Part shown: positions 40,864 through 51,600 of the stretch, piece after piece
Position numbering within the stretch: the first letter of the stretch is position 1
How the letters are laid out: each line of letters starts with the position of its first letter
Origin: a virus
Virus record (IMG/VR): IMGVR_UViG_3300025133_000038
Span: 55,351-119,350 of that record
Direction: 5' to 3' (one strand)
Length of the DNA stretch: 64,000 bases
Program-made: the position numbers and the translations under genes
The notes under the pieces: generated by a model
Databases searched by the model: none
What the model was told of the DNA's origin: nothing
The model's input: only the letters and a program-made list of their open reading frames with translations

Positions 40864-41638
40864 AGACGACGCTGTTTTGGATGATTTCGATTTGGACCAA
40901 TGTGAACCAGTTGAAGAGGAAGAAGCTCAAAGTATCGACCTTGAGGGTGAGGAGAAGATGACTCCTGTTCATCCTAATTGGACACAATATGTGTTGGACC
41001 AACTTGAGGACCATGAGAAGGTGGGGAATGCCCCAACAACTGATGGGCTTAGGCGTATTTGCGAGCGTGTGTTTGGTGAGATTATTAGTAGTGAGACAAG
41101 GATTCTTCAGTGTCCTACTGTAGAGAACCAACGTCATGCTAGTGTGACAGTAGAACTTCTTATTAACAGATATGGCGTTCCCCCTGGTATGAATCCAGAG
41201 AGGGCGGTCATGGGTGCTGCTGATGTCTATTGGGGCAACACAGAGGCTCCTTATTGTAACCACTCAGTTGCTACTGCCGAAACTAGAGCAGAGGGACGAG
41301 CGATACGAAGAGCAATGAGATTGACGAAAGTCATTGTTGCAGAGGAGAACAGCGCGGTTGTTGAACATGACTATTCTGACAAGTCCGAGGCATCGCCTCA
41401 AGCTGATGGTTTTGTTAGTGTGGCTCAGGTTAACAGTGTGGGAGTTGTGTGTAAAAGACTTAACGTAAATGTTGATAAATTTGTCAACAAAGAGTACTCT
41501 TATGCACATAATATTAGAGAGGTTAAGTACACCGACTTCTTTGATTTACTAGCCAAGCTAAATGGCTATCAGGGTGAAGACGGTATTGGTATCCCAGAAG
41601 ACGTAGAGGGATACAACGAAGATTGGCGTTCTAAATAG
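40850..41638 (+). CDS. hypothetical protein, possible single-strand annealing type
   Basis: 262 residues from the ATG at 40850, preceded by GGAGGTG. The acidic N-terminus is followed by SVTVELLINRYG and HSVATAETRAEGRAIRRAMRLTKVIVAEE. The A-E-T-R-A-x-G-R-A-x-R-R-A pattern is reminiscent of Rad52/Erf-type annealing proteins, in which an (A)TRAxGRAL helix is conserved. The identification is weak. The gene may have its own intragenic promoter (TTGACA at 40495). Confidence 0.5.
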   Translation: MTKNKDDAVLDDFDLDQCEPVEEEEAQSIDLEGEEKMTPVHPNWTQYVLDQLEDHEKVGNAPTTDGLRRICERVFGEIISSETRILQCPTVENQRHASVTVELLINRYGVPPGMNPERAVMGAADVYWGNTEAPYCNHSVATAETRAEGRAIRRAMRLTKVIVAEENSAVVEHDYSDKSEASPQADGFVSVAQVNSVGVVCKRLNVNVDKFVNKEYSYAHNIREVKYTDFFDLLAKLNGYQGEDGIGIPEDVEGYNEDWRSK

Positions 41639-41649
41639 GGAACAATTTT

Positions 41650-41997
41650 ATGAGTAAGATGAAGGTAAACTACAAGGCGAAACCAAACCTAGTTATTGAG
41701 TTTGAGGCCGCAGGGCAAAAAGAGTTGTTTGAAGAGATGGCTGGGTTGCAAGAAATCCTTAACCATAGCTGTCAACGAGACGGATGTAAGGGTAAGGATA
41801 CTAAGCTCCATTACGCTGTCCGAGAAGTTGAAGGCAACAAGTTCTACGAACTAAAATGTGAGTGTGGTGGAGCCCTGGGCTTCGGTTCTCACAAGGTTGG
41901 TGGAACACTATTCCCACAGAAGAAAGACCAAGAGGGAGAATGGCTTCCTTACAACGGTTGGACCAAGTGGAACAACGAAACTAAGAAGAGAGAGTAA
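41650..41997 (+). CDS. hypothetical zinc-ribbon protein
   Basis: 115 residues. Cysteines in SCQRDGCKGK and LKCECGGALG suggest one zinc site between residues about 40 and 75. The first part (NYKAKPNLVIEFEAAGQKELFEEMAGLQEIL) resembles a beta hairpin plus helix. Last plus-strand gene before the convergent terminator. GGGAA lies seven bases upstream. No named family. Confidence 0.55.
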   Translation: MSKMKVNYKAKPNLVIEFEAAGQKELFEEMAGLQEILNHSCQRDGCKGKDTKLHYAVREVEGNKFYELKCECGGALGFGSHKVGGTLFPQKKDQEGEWLPYNGWTKWNNETKKRE

Positions 41998-42020
41998 CAC
42001 ACTATCTCCAAGAGTGTTTA

Positions 42021-42056
42021 AGGGTGGTAGGGCTTATGTCCTACTGCCCTTTTTTT
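42021..42056. terminator. intrinsic terminator between convergent arms
   Basis: AGGGTGGTAGG (42021-42031) pairs with CCTACTGCCCT (42040-42050), 11 pairs with two G-U, followed by TTTTTT. It stops plus-strand transcripts. The minus-strand reading has only TTAAACACT after the stem, so it is weak in that direction. Confidence 0.85.
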
Positions 42057-42633
42057 ATGTACCAAAGGGATGGGCGGTAAAGTTTCCGTTTGTACAAAAA
42101 GCCCCGCCGTTCCAATTCATCTGAAACGAACCCCCTGTTAAGTCTATCGCCCCGCTACAACCACCTGGGATTGCAGTGGGATAACTAGCAGAAGCCGTAA
42201 TAGCTGAGGCTCCTGGGTGACCACTACAAGCTCCTGAAGCAGCTTCTCTTAATTTAAACAATATATTACAACTAGTTTCATGTACCAGTAAATGCATTTG
42301 TTTATTGTCGAATATTCCACTACAATTACCAGGAGAGCTATAAACATCACTAGAAGAAGACCATATTTGATAGTCCGTTCCACCACAAGTTGCCGCTCCT
42401 ACATAAGTTACAGGAAGTCTAACATTCATTATAGTAGCACAGTCCGAACAACTATTGCTACCAAACCCTATTCCTTCTACGTCAAAAGTTTCGGGAAATG
42501 TGCAACTACAAATAGTAGGAGGCCCACCTCCTCCCCCTTCACAAGAAGGACACGATGGGCAAAATGATATTCCTTCATTTCTCATTATAATTCCTGAGTC
42601 ATCATTATATATCCAAGGTCCACCAGTTGGCAT
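42055..42633 (-). CDS. cysteine-rich distal tail protein
   Basis: 192 residues, with 14 or so cysteines and many Gly and Ser (EGISFCPSCPSCEGGGGGPP, SNSCSDCATIMN). Its stop lies in the U-run of the convergent terminator. No recognised domain. As the last gene of the tail operon it is a candidate tail-tip or receptor-binding protein. The unusual cysteine content suggests disulfides or metal sites outside the cell. Confidence 0.6.
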   Translation of the reverse strand: MPTGGPWIYNDDSGIIMRNEGISFCPSCPSCEGGGGGPPTICSCTFPETFDVEGIGFGSNSCSDCATIMNVRLPVTYVGAATCGGTDYQIWSSSSDVYSSPGNCSGIFDNKQMHLLVHETSCNILFKLREAASGACSGHPGASAITASASYPTAIPGGCSGAIDLTGGSFQMNWNGGAFCTNGNFTAHPFGT

Positions 42634-42635
42634 AA

Positions 42636-45600
42636 TTAAGCTCCTGAACAGTCTACTATTGGCACTCTAACTAAACAACCATCAGTATCTACACCCAAGA
42701 CATAAGCAACCCCAGTACCACTAGCTATTGGGGCACTATTAACATCTATTCCCATTACAATGCTACAGGCATCTGAACCAGTGTCTGCTACTAATCCTGC
42801 TCCAAGCTCAATATTACTTATCAAGTTAGAGGCTGAAACATCTCCAGAACTAATACATGTATTGTTTTGAGTAATGCTTAATCCTGCGCCAATTTTAATT
42901 TCACAATCATTATCCCCATCTTCTACATGTAAACCCCCATGAAATTCGATAGCATTCATTAGACCAGGATTAGCAGATAAAGTTCCTGTTAAACAACCGC
43001 TTCCTGTGGAAGGGGTAAATCCAGCATTAAGAACAATGCTTGATGGGTTACAACAAGCATCCACCCCAGTATCAACAGCAAAATTGTTAACAAGGTCAAG
43101 GCCCTTTCCTACAACAATATGTCTAACGTCGTATGCTGTTAAACTAGACTCACCAACCGTTGCTCCTGTTGGACAGCCAGTTCCATCATAAAAAGTAACA
43201 CCCTTCTGGGGTTGATTGACGATATTATAACTACAGTCTTCAGCGTCATAATCAGCCATGATAGTGTCACCAGAGCAGGCTGTAACACCAATAAGATTGT
43301 CTACATAAAAGGCTGCATCAAAAGGATTTCCACTACAATCATATCTTGTTGTATTATCTGTAAGATGACATAGTGCTGAGCCACCAGGGCATAGGTCTTC
43401 TTGCAATATACCATGAACCAATGTATAGGCTGGTGGAGATACCCAAACAGCCCTATCCCTATCGTAACGTAAGTCGATTGGTGCTACGGGCCAAGTCTGA
43501 GGCTGTCTCAAGTGGTCATCAAGAAATTTACACTCTAGATTAGAAGAAGTAAAAGTTCCAGTGCTTGCATTGGCATAAGTATCTGCTTTATTCGGTACAG
43601 GAAAACCATCTAAATCATAGCCCCACGCCTGCATTAGAATAGGTCCACGAGTAGCAAACATTCTATAGTCGTCTTGATAGTCCCCGCTCTCTTGGCTTGC
43701 ATTGTCTACATATCCCTGAATGGGCATCACCATACTAGACGCTGGTGGACCATCACCAGTACCAGAACCTTGACGACCAATAATCTCTATATGATGACCA
43801 CGGTCAGTAGTATCACTCCTGTTTGTAGAAATCTGACTTCTTTGTTTACCAGCAGGATTAGTGAATGGGTTCAAGTAATCAATATCAATAGTTGGATTGT
43901 ATTCGTCCAAAGCTCCACCAGCAGCACCTTGTTTATCCATTGGTGGCTGAGCCCTACGAGGATGACCAGAGGTACACCCAGCATCAGGAGTAGCATACTG
44001 AGGAAGACCACCATCACCATCCATAGAGACAGGCATAATCAGTCCGTCCCAAGACATAAAGGCTTTTGTATCATACCTAGCGAACTCTGTTACCATTTCT
44101 CTAGCTGATTCGTCTGCTATATTAGACCTTCTAAAGTTTGTTCCAGTACCCCAAGGGTTTGAAGAACCAACCAAGACTACGTGAGGGGTTGATGATTCTT
44201 TTGAACCATCTTGGTTTAATCTTATCCCAAAATTATTCTTTCTGAATGTAGCAAGATTTTGAGATGATTGACTCCTAGCTTTTATTCTTTGTCTATTAAA
44301 AGCTCTCATCTCTTTACTAGCATTTAACCGATTTTGCCCTGCTGCTTTTAGTCTATCGGCATTATACTTAGCGAACCTGCCAAACTTAGGGGTATAAGTC
44401 CTCATTGTATAGGTTGTGGTAAACCCACTAACACCCACACTAGTGGTTACCCCTGTAATATTAGGCCCGTATGTGCCGTCCCATGAGCCAATAGTAGTAC
44501 TGACATACTGACCATAAGAACCACCCGTAACAGTAAGAGTTCTATTCTCATATAGGTTGTTTCCACCACCATTAAAAGGACCGGCTCCAGCGAATCCATT
44601 TGCAGCGCTTGCAGATAGAAGCTCAGCACCAATCGGAACAGTTGGATAACCAGGGATGTTTAAACTACCCTTCTCTCCAACCTGCATAGAGGTAATACCC
44701 TCTGTGGACAGTAGTCCACCAGCAGTATTCATACCAGAGTAACTACCGTATGACCAAGGAACAAGACCTTCTTCGTGAACTACATTTGCTTTTCCTGCAA
44801 CAGTAGAAGAACCATAAGGACCATATTTCAAAGCATTACTCTTAATGCCAACAGCCGCAGCAATAGGCATTTTTGACTTATATCCATATTCCCCATATAC
44901 ACCTCGTCCACCAACCTTTTTCAGTGCTTCTTTCTCTCTTTCTGCCATAGCAGCCTTAGCTACCTCTGTTGAGTTTTCGATAGCAGGAGCCCAATCTATT
45001 AACTTTCCTTCTCCTTCGTCCTCAACGTCGTCAACATTACCAGAAATAGTTAATATAGCTCGGGGAGAAGCAAGGGTGTATTTGTTAGTATAAACAAAGT
45101 CAGCTTCTATCTGAGCTTTGACCCACAAGTCTTTATTGACCGCATCTACTACGAACTCGTCAGGATTAAGAGAAGCAAAATCTGTCTTATCTGCACTATC
45201 AAACCTCACAAAATTCATAAACCTACCATCTTCATGGCGAAAATAATCAGCAGCAACAGAAGGATTAGTTATTCCTATTACAGTAGACAGTTCTGTCCAA
45301 CCACCATCACTAGGTTCCTCACTGGTTTGAATCTCCCCACCCCATCCAACAAAAGCAGCATCTTGACTGGTTGCTATATATCCACAAGAATTAGGGACTA
45401 GAACTTGAAACTTCTTGCCGTAAAATTCGGTAGCATAATTATGAACAAAATCAAAAACCTTTTGTAAAGCCCATCTCAGCTTATCATCATCTACATCACC
45501 AGCTTTAAACTGCGCCCCACCAAGATTAACTATATCAGTAGCCTGAATTTCATCAACAGGGATTCCAGTTAAAGCCTGAAGCATGTCTAGTCTAATTTTA

Positions 45601-47069
45601 CCCTTACCATAACCATCAGACCCAAACGCAGTATATAAATCTGTAGCGACCTTCATTGCCGAAGCACCAACCCATATTTCCATACCCCCAAGAGCAGCTC
45701 TTAGCTCTCTTTCAGTAATAGTAACTGAGCTAACACCCATAGCTAAACCATAATCAGCAAGCTGAATGTTTAAATTTGTAATATCTGCTTCAAATTGCCA
45801 ATTACCACTAGCATCTCTAGTTGGGACAATAACATTTCCGTCTGAGTCTAATCCAAAATACGGAAGAACAACCTCATTACCAGGACCAACCCCATTTTCA
45901 GTTTCGTATATATTCTGCTTCTCTCCACCAACAATTAACTGTTGGGTCTTCTCATTGCGAAGCTCTCGACCCACTTGATTCTTAATGGTTCCTGAGCCAA
46001 CAGCATCAGTAATAGTTATAAACTCTTCAATAGCACCGAATAATGGTTGAGCATCACGGTCTGACGTGCGAATTTTGATAATCTTAACTATGTCTTGACT
46101 ATCAACCACAGTATTTGTCCAACTAGCACCAGTTGCATCAACAGGCACCAGCTCTACATAATAATCGTGACCGGAGATTCCAGTTACTTGAGAAATAAGT
46201 TCTTGCAGAGAAGAGGCTACCCCGTTCATTCTAATCTGAGCTGGAAGAGTTGGTACTTCTGAGAAGTCTACCACATAGTGGGCTTCATTGGTGGCGTTTT
46301 CGTCTAAAAGGCCCATACCTGAGGTAAGACCAGTGACACCTGAGTAGCCTGTATTAGATGTTCCTTTGAATGCTATATAACCTGTAGAGAATACTCCCCC
46401 AAGGGCACCTACAGTACTGGAACCACTTAGAAGAACCTCTGCGCCCGCTCGAATGTTATTCCAGGGCATACCATTAGAGTCAACATCAGACCCACCGAAA
46501 CCTGCTGCTGGTGAACCAAAGATAGTGCCGTCTACGCCCTGAGCAAGGGGACCGCAATTAGCTGAGAGAGCTTCCATGAAACCGTAGGCATTAACGATAT
46601 TGTCTAAGCCTGTTGTAAAGCCAGCATATTCATTGATAACTACCTGGGTGGCGGCTAGTAGCTCTCGGGGGTCTTCTATCTTAACAACATAAGCATTGTT
46701 ATTAATCATAGATTTGACAGGCAGGCCAGTATTAAGAGAGCGAATATCTGTCTTAGACCAGTCTGAGATTAGACCACTAAATTCAAAATCACCCACTCTA
46801 AAGTAAACTGGGGCACCAACAATATTGTTCTCTTCTCCAATAAAGCCTGGGTCTGCACCTGTCCACGTCTGTTGGTTTAAGGAGCGGTCGTAGTATTCTT
46901 TACTTCCTCCGCAAGGGTCTTGGATTAGCTGAACTGTTAGCTCAGACTTCTGCTCTCCCCAACCTGCGCCTGCATCAAACGATACGACACTACAGCCCAA
47001 GAATAGGGTCTGAGTAATCCCTCCGAAGACGCTCGCTGGCGTACATGTATTTTTTACTGGTAGTACCAT
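42636..47069 (-). CDS. large distal tail / tail-tip protein
   Basis: 1477 residues. The N-terminal region (about 1-130) reads as a tail-hub-like beta domain (PVYFRVGDFEFSGLISDWSKTD, DPRELLAATQVVI). Long beta-rich and Gly/Ser-rich regions follow, with a coil-forming segment near 950-1000 (RFAKYNADRLKAAGQNRLN). The C-terminal 300 residues are cysteine-rich and repetitive in IxLGAGLxxDTGxDACSI-type units (VVGKGLDLVN, IKIGAGLSITQ, IELGAGLVADTG), like a tail fibre with repeated beta segments. Position after the tape measure and before the small cysteine-rich gene fits a tail hub with attached fibre. Confidence 0.7.
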   Translation of the reverse strand: MVLPVKNTCTPASVFGGITQTLFLGCSVVSFDAGAGWGEQKSELTVQLIQDPCGGSKEYYDRSLNQQTWTGADPGFIGEENNIVGAPVYFRVGDFEFSGLISDWSKTDIRSLNTGLPVKSMINNNAYVVKIEDPRELLAATQVVINEYAGFTTGLDNIVNAYGFMEALSANCGPLAQGVDGTIFGSPAAGFGGSDVDSNGMPWNNIRAGAEVLLSGSSTVGALGGVFSTGYIAFKGTSNTGYSGVTGLTSGMGLLDENATNEAHYVVDFSEVPTLPAQIRMNGVASSLQELISQVTGISGHDYYVELVPVDATGASWTNTVVDSQDIVKIIKIRTSDRDAQPLFGAIEEFITITDAVGSGTIKNQVGRELRNEKTQQLIVGGEKQNIYETENGVGPGNEVVLPYFGLDSDGNVIVPTRDASGNWQFEADITNLNIQLADYGLAMGVSSVTITERELRAALGGMEIWVGASAMKVATDLYTAFGSDGYGKGKIRLDMLQALTGIPVDEIQATDIVNLGGAQFKAGDVDDDKLRWALQKVFDFVHNYATEFYGKKFQVLVPNSCGYIATSQDAAFVGWGGEIQTSEEPSDGGWTELSTVIGITNPSVAADYFRHEDGRFMNFVRFDSADKTDFASLNPDEFVVDAVNKDLWVKAQIEADFVYTNKYTLASPRAILTISGNVDDVEDEGEGKLIDWAPAIENSTEVAKAAMAEREKEALKKVGGRGVYGEYGYKSKMPIAAAVGIKSNALKYGPYGSSTVAGKANVVHEEGLVPWSYGSYSGMNTAGGLLSTEGITSMQVGEKGSLNIPGYPTVPIGAELLSASAANGFAGAGPFNGGGNNLYENRTLTVTGGSYGQYVSTTIGSWDGTYGPNITGVTTSVGVSGFTTTYTMRTYTPKFGRFAKYNADRLKAAGQNRLNASKEMRAFNRQRIKARSQSSQNLATFRKNNFGIRLNQDGSKESSTPHVVLVGSSNPWGTGTNFRRSNIADESAREMVTEFARYDTKAFMSWDGLIMPVSMDGDGGLPQYATPDAGCTSGHPRRAQPPMDKQGAAGGALDEYNPTIDIDYLNPFTNPAGKQRSQISTNRSDTTDRGHHIEIIGRQGSGTGDGPPASSMVMPIQGYVDNASQESGDYQDDYRMFATRGPILMQAWGYDLDGFPVPNKADTYANASTGTFTSSNLECKFLDDHLRQPQTWPVAPIDLRYDRDRAVWVSPPAYTLVHGILQEDLCPGGSALCHLTDNTTRYDCSGNPFDAAFYVDNLIGVTACSGDTIMADYDAEDCSYNIVNQPQKGVTFYDGTGCPTGATVGESSLTAYDVRHIVVGKGLDLVNNFAVDTGVDACCNPSSIVLNAGFTPSTGSGCLTGTLSANPGLMNAIEFHGGLHVEDGDNDCEIKIGAGLSITQNNTCISSGDVSASNLISNIELGAGLVADTGSDACSIVMGIDVNSAPIASGTGVAYVLGVDTDGCLVRVPIVDCSGA

Positions 47070-47088
47070 TATTCCTTAGTTTCCCTTA

Positions 47089-48624
47089 TTAACATACTGT
47101 TGTGCTGCCAGTACCAGAGCATTCCTGATATGTCCAGCCAATATTCCTACTATATCGTCCTTGTTGTGCGACCCAAGATTCATTATCTTGATGTTTGAAT
47201 ACTTGGTCAGCAGCGTCCGTTAGCTCCGTTTGGAACTCACATAAAATGTCTGCTACTCCAGACTTAACTTGGTCTCTATAGGCATTCCAGAGAGTAATAG
47301 AGCATCCTGTTGGAGGGTCAACGAGAACCTCAATGGAAACGTCTCTCTTCAACTCAGTGGTTGTACTTATCTCCTGCAAGACTGGACCATTAGGTCTTCC
47401 TAAGACAGGAATAACAGCAAAGACATCTGTGTGATTGGAGTCATTCACCGTAATAATTTCACTTAGTACGCTTCCACTTAAAGAACCTGTTTCAAGCAGG
47501 AAGCAAACTCTGTTGTCGTACTCATATGTATAGTTTATTGCACCCTTGGCCTTAGCGTGGGCGATTGTATAGCTTAGGGCGTCTGTGTGTAATGACCTAT
47601 TCAAAGAGAGTGGGTCTGACACGGCTTTAGCTCTGGCATATAGCCTATTCTGTACTGTTGACCAGTATGAGGAGGCATTGGCATATTTATCTGTGGTAAT
47701 AGTAAAGTCACCTGGGTCAGTACCATAGTCTCTCACTTCCAACCCTTGAATACTACCTTCAACTCTAACGGTAGTGTTAGGACTAGACTTAGCTGTCGTT
47801 ACAGTGACGGTAAAGTCTTCCGTTGCCCCGGCAGAAGCTAATCCTGAGATACCAGTATTAACTAATAGCCAAGTCTCTGTTGCTGCAAACGAACCATTAA
47901 CCTCATCCTGATTGTTGGTTCTCATATGGCTGTAGACGCCTAAATCACCAACGTCTACATTAATAACACCGCTAGCACCATCGCTAATTCGAGTTGAATC
48001 ATAACCTAGTCTCGGAATAACCCAGTCTCTAGCCTCTTCCCACCCATCACTACTGTATCCACCACTACCTGTACCAGAACACATAGCGATACCTTCTGCT
48101 GAAAGCTCATGCGTTAATACTAAAGCATAAGGAGTAGCGTCTTGTCCTGTATCAATAGTCTCTGTATACTGACTGTATTCATCCGCAAACTCTAAGCTCC
48201 AAGACTCACTAGTAGCTTTTACATTCTCTGTATAGTTAGTAGACTCACCAACTTCAACAGCGAACTGTAGAGTTATTGTAAACTCAGTAGTTAGTGTCCA
48301 ATTGTTATTGCTCGTACTAAACTGAGGAGGTGTTACAATCTTAGGATATGCCCTAACAATATCTACAGCCCCACACTGAACTAAGAATAATTGACAATCA
48401 TCTTTAAAAGCATCTCTTAGGGCATCAATCCTAGTCTTAAGGTTTTCAATACCCGCATCGCCCTGAAGATTGTTTGACGCTACTATAGTACCTGTAATTG
48501 TGACAGATGTAACCTCTTGAATTGGAGAATCATCACCAGACCTAGTTATTTCCTTAGAAATCTCGATAAAAGGAACGGGCGAAAATGAATACGCTCCGTA
48601 TGTCATCGTTGTTGTTGCTGCCAT
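47089..48624 (-). CDS. distal tail protein (Dit-like position)
   Basis: 511 residues. Beta-rich, beginning MTYGAYSFSPVPFIEISKEITRSGDDSPIQEVTSVTITGTI, which resembles the opening of tail-completion or distal tail proteins. Low in basic residues. The gene lies directly after the tape measure (start/stop overlap TAATG-like) and before the tail hub, the usual place for Dit. No further domain recognised. Confidence 0.65.
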   Translation of the reverse strand: MAATTTMTYGAYSFSPVPFIEISKEITRSGDDSPIQEVTSVTITGTIVASNNLQGDAGIENLKTRIDALRDAFKDDCQLFLVQCGAVDIVRAYPKIVTPPQFSTSNNNWTLTTEFTITLQFAVEVGESTNYTENVKATSESWSLEFADEYSQYTETIDTGQDATPYALVLTHELSAEGIAMCSGTGSGGYSSDGWEEARDWVIPRLGYDSTRISDGASGVINVDVGDLGVYSHMRTNNQDEVNGSFAATETWLLVNTGISGLASAGATEDFTVTVTTAKSSPNTTVRVEGSIQGLEVRDYGTDPGDFTITTDKYANASSYWSTVQNRLYARAKAVSDPLSLNRSLHTDALSYTIAHAKAKGAINYTYEYDNRVCFLLETGSLSGSVLSEIITVNDSNHTDVFAVIPVLGRPNGPVLQEISTTTELKRDVSIEVLVDPPTGCSITLWNAYRDQVKSGVADILCEFQTELTDAADQVFKHQDNESWVAQQGRYSRNIGWTYQECSGTGSTTVC

Positions 48625-51600
48625 TATATTGTTCCTTCTTGAGTTTCACCAGTGATTGGGTTGATACTATTTCCAAGAGCTTCTCTTACCTGAGTAGCAA
48701 TCATATCTTGAATTGGTTCCTCGATGTTAGCAAGAGCCTCTGCTCCGTTAATATTCACGTTGACCTGAACTGGTGCAATCTGTACCTCTATGGTTTCTGG
48801 AATGGTTAAGTTGGCTAGCGTCTGAGCTGCCTGATTCAAAGTAGTTACCGCCTGAGTAAACCCATCTAGAGATGGAACTACTGTAGCTAGTTGAGCAGTA
48901 GCAGTAGCAAAGCCATTTAGGGCTGTTTGAGAGGAGGCGTCTAGCTTCATCTCTGATTGTGTTCCTCCAGCGCTTGGTGCAGAGAAAGGAAGGTTTTCTT
49001 GGGAACCATCAGCAAATCCACTTACTTTCTTACCTCTATTCATTGCTTGTAGCACTGCTAGGTTAGCCTGAACACCCTTCTTGTTCACTACGAACTCTCC
49101 TGGTGTTAGCATTGCGGGAATACTATCTGTATTTCCAATACCTGGAACTCCACCGCCTGTGTTATAGGCAGACCTTCTACCTCCTGGGCGGCGCTTTTTA
49201 AATACAGGGGTCTCCTCAGGTTTAGACCTAGAAGTGGCTACTGGTGTGTTATACAGAGATGTATCACTACCAAAACCCCTAGCTCTTATTCTTTGTTGAG
49301 CCTTTATAGTAATCCCATTGCTGCTTTCTTGAGAAGCTTGAAACTGCTCAGCGTGCTTGGCTTGAGATTCTCGTAGTTTGCTAGCTAATGCCCACTGCCC
49401 ATCTTTTTCTAAGCTTGCAACAATTGAGGCTATTCTGTCGCTGTTTCTCTTACTAGGTCCAAAAGTAGCTAGTTGCCTTAACTCAAATCTAGCATTATCA
49501 ATGGAGTTACGAGTTCTTGTTGCTTCTGCGGTTCCTTTAACGCTTCTGTCTTGAACTGCTTGTCTAGCTGCAACCTTCGCGTCAAACTTCGCTCCTATTT
49601 TATCAATAAGTCCTTTGTGTCCGTTTTCTCTTTCTTCTCTTCTCTTTTTTACACTTTCTGGTTGGACAAACCTAGGCCCAGTTCTTCTGTTTGTGCTTAC
49701 TCCAGGAGTAAGACCCCTTCTTCCTCTAGCCCTACTAGCACCACCAGCAGTTGGTCCACCAGCTTTTGCAATGCGAGCAGCAGTTCTGTCTGCACTTGTT
49801 GCCTCAAGAGGTAATCCTAGTGCTTTATTTGCTCTTTGAGCAGCCTCATCAGCGCCAAAACCCTGAAGGGCTTTGTCTACCGGGGTAAGACTTTCTATAT
49901 TAGCTTTTCTAGCAGCTATAGTCGCAGCTCTATCGGTTCTTTTCTTTTCATTCTTAGCTATTAGAGCTTCTCTTTTTTTCTGGGCAATCTCTTGAGGTGT
50001 CAATCTTTTACGATTAAAGCTTACTCTTGAGTTGTTACTATTACTATTCTCTTCTTCAAGAGCTTTGTCAATCTGAGCCCCTAAGTGCTGAGGCCCTTCT
50101 CCAGGAATAATTTTATTGGCTCTTCTTTGAGCTTCTTGTTCAGAAACACCGTCTTGCCTTGAGAATCTACGAACTATCTCATCTCTACGCTTCTTATCTT
50201 CTGCCCTCTTAATATCTTGATTAGTAGCAGTGCTTGGGTCTAAACCTAAGCTTTTAGCTTTAGCATTCCTTCGACCTCTTGCCCCAAATCCACCGGAAGG
50301 ACCATAAACATCTCCTCGTCCAAACCCATTTTGAACAATAGATTGAGCGTGTGAGGCAAAGAATCCTTGACCAGGGCCTGAACTTTGGGTTTGAACTTGG
50401 TCTGACTTATCCTCTTCAGGGTCATTAAAACCAAACAGTTTTCTACCTGCATTAAAAAGACTGCCTAATAATCCGCCACTAGCTAATCTTACTCCTCCGC
50501 TATTGATAGCACTCAGTAATCCACTATGCCTATTGGCAGCAGTTTTGTTTACTACGAACTCACCAGGGGTAAGTTTAGCATTGACAGTGTCTGTGTTTCC
50601 CGCACCAGGAACGCTACCACCCTTGTTCAAATGCAACCTAAAGATGTCAGGGTCTGTGTAATTAATAGGAGAAGCAGGAGTAGGTGCCGAAGCTGGGTCG
50701 TACCTTAAGACTCCTGTCGTGGGAGTATGGGCCTGACTTGCTAATTGAGTAGGAGTTAAGGAGCTGTTTTGCCTCTTTTGTATGGCTTTATTTTCTGCAT
50801 CTCTAAGCTGATTTCCTTTTTTAACCACAAGACGTTCTGCATCTAATTCTTTTTGGCTTGCGATAGTGGCTTGATTACGAGCCTTATACAAAGCTTCTTG
50901 AGCAGCAGCAACGGCTTCTGGGTCTTTACTTCTTTTTATGTTTGCTATCTCGTTCGTAGCATCTTTTCTTACTTGAGCTTTTGCCGCTGCCTTTTGAGAG
51001 AAATCTAATCCTTCTTCTTGAAGTTCTCTTATCTTTCTCCTTCTCTTGTTCTGTTGAACTACAGTTCCTCCTTTCTTCTCAGTTAAAGCATCAGCTTCTT
51101 TAAACTTTGCATCAGCTTTATCCGTAAGTTCTTTTTCAGAAGCAGTCTTTCTAGTTAAAGGCTCTAGTTTTGCAATACGAGCTTCCTCAGCTCTAGACAA
51201 GGGTTTCTTTGCCTTATCTAATTTAGTCTCAGCAGCAAGAACCCTTGCGTCTGCCGCATCAGTATCTGACTTAGCTGTGCGAAGAGCGCCTTCAGCCTCT
51301 TTAAGAGTTTTCTTGGAGGCAAGAGTGCCGTCTTCATCTATTTTACCTGCTTCAAGAGCTTTCTTTCTTTCCGCAGCATCTAATTTAACAGCAGTCTCAA
51401 AAGCCGTAACCCCAGCAGCAAAAGCACTAGTAGTTTTATTCCATACCTCAGGAAGTTTACCAGCCATATAATCAGCTTGAGCCTGTTGAGCTTTTCGCTG
51501 TATCTCAAAGACAGCTTTCATCTGAATTATAAGCTCTTTTTCTCCAGAAGTTTCACCTTTATCTGTGCTAGCTAATCCCTCAATCGTTTGACCGTCACCA

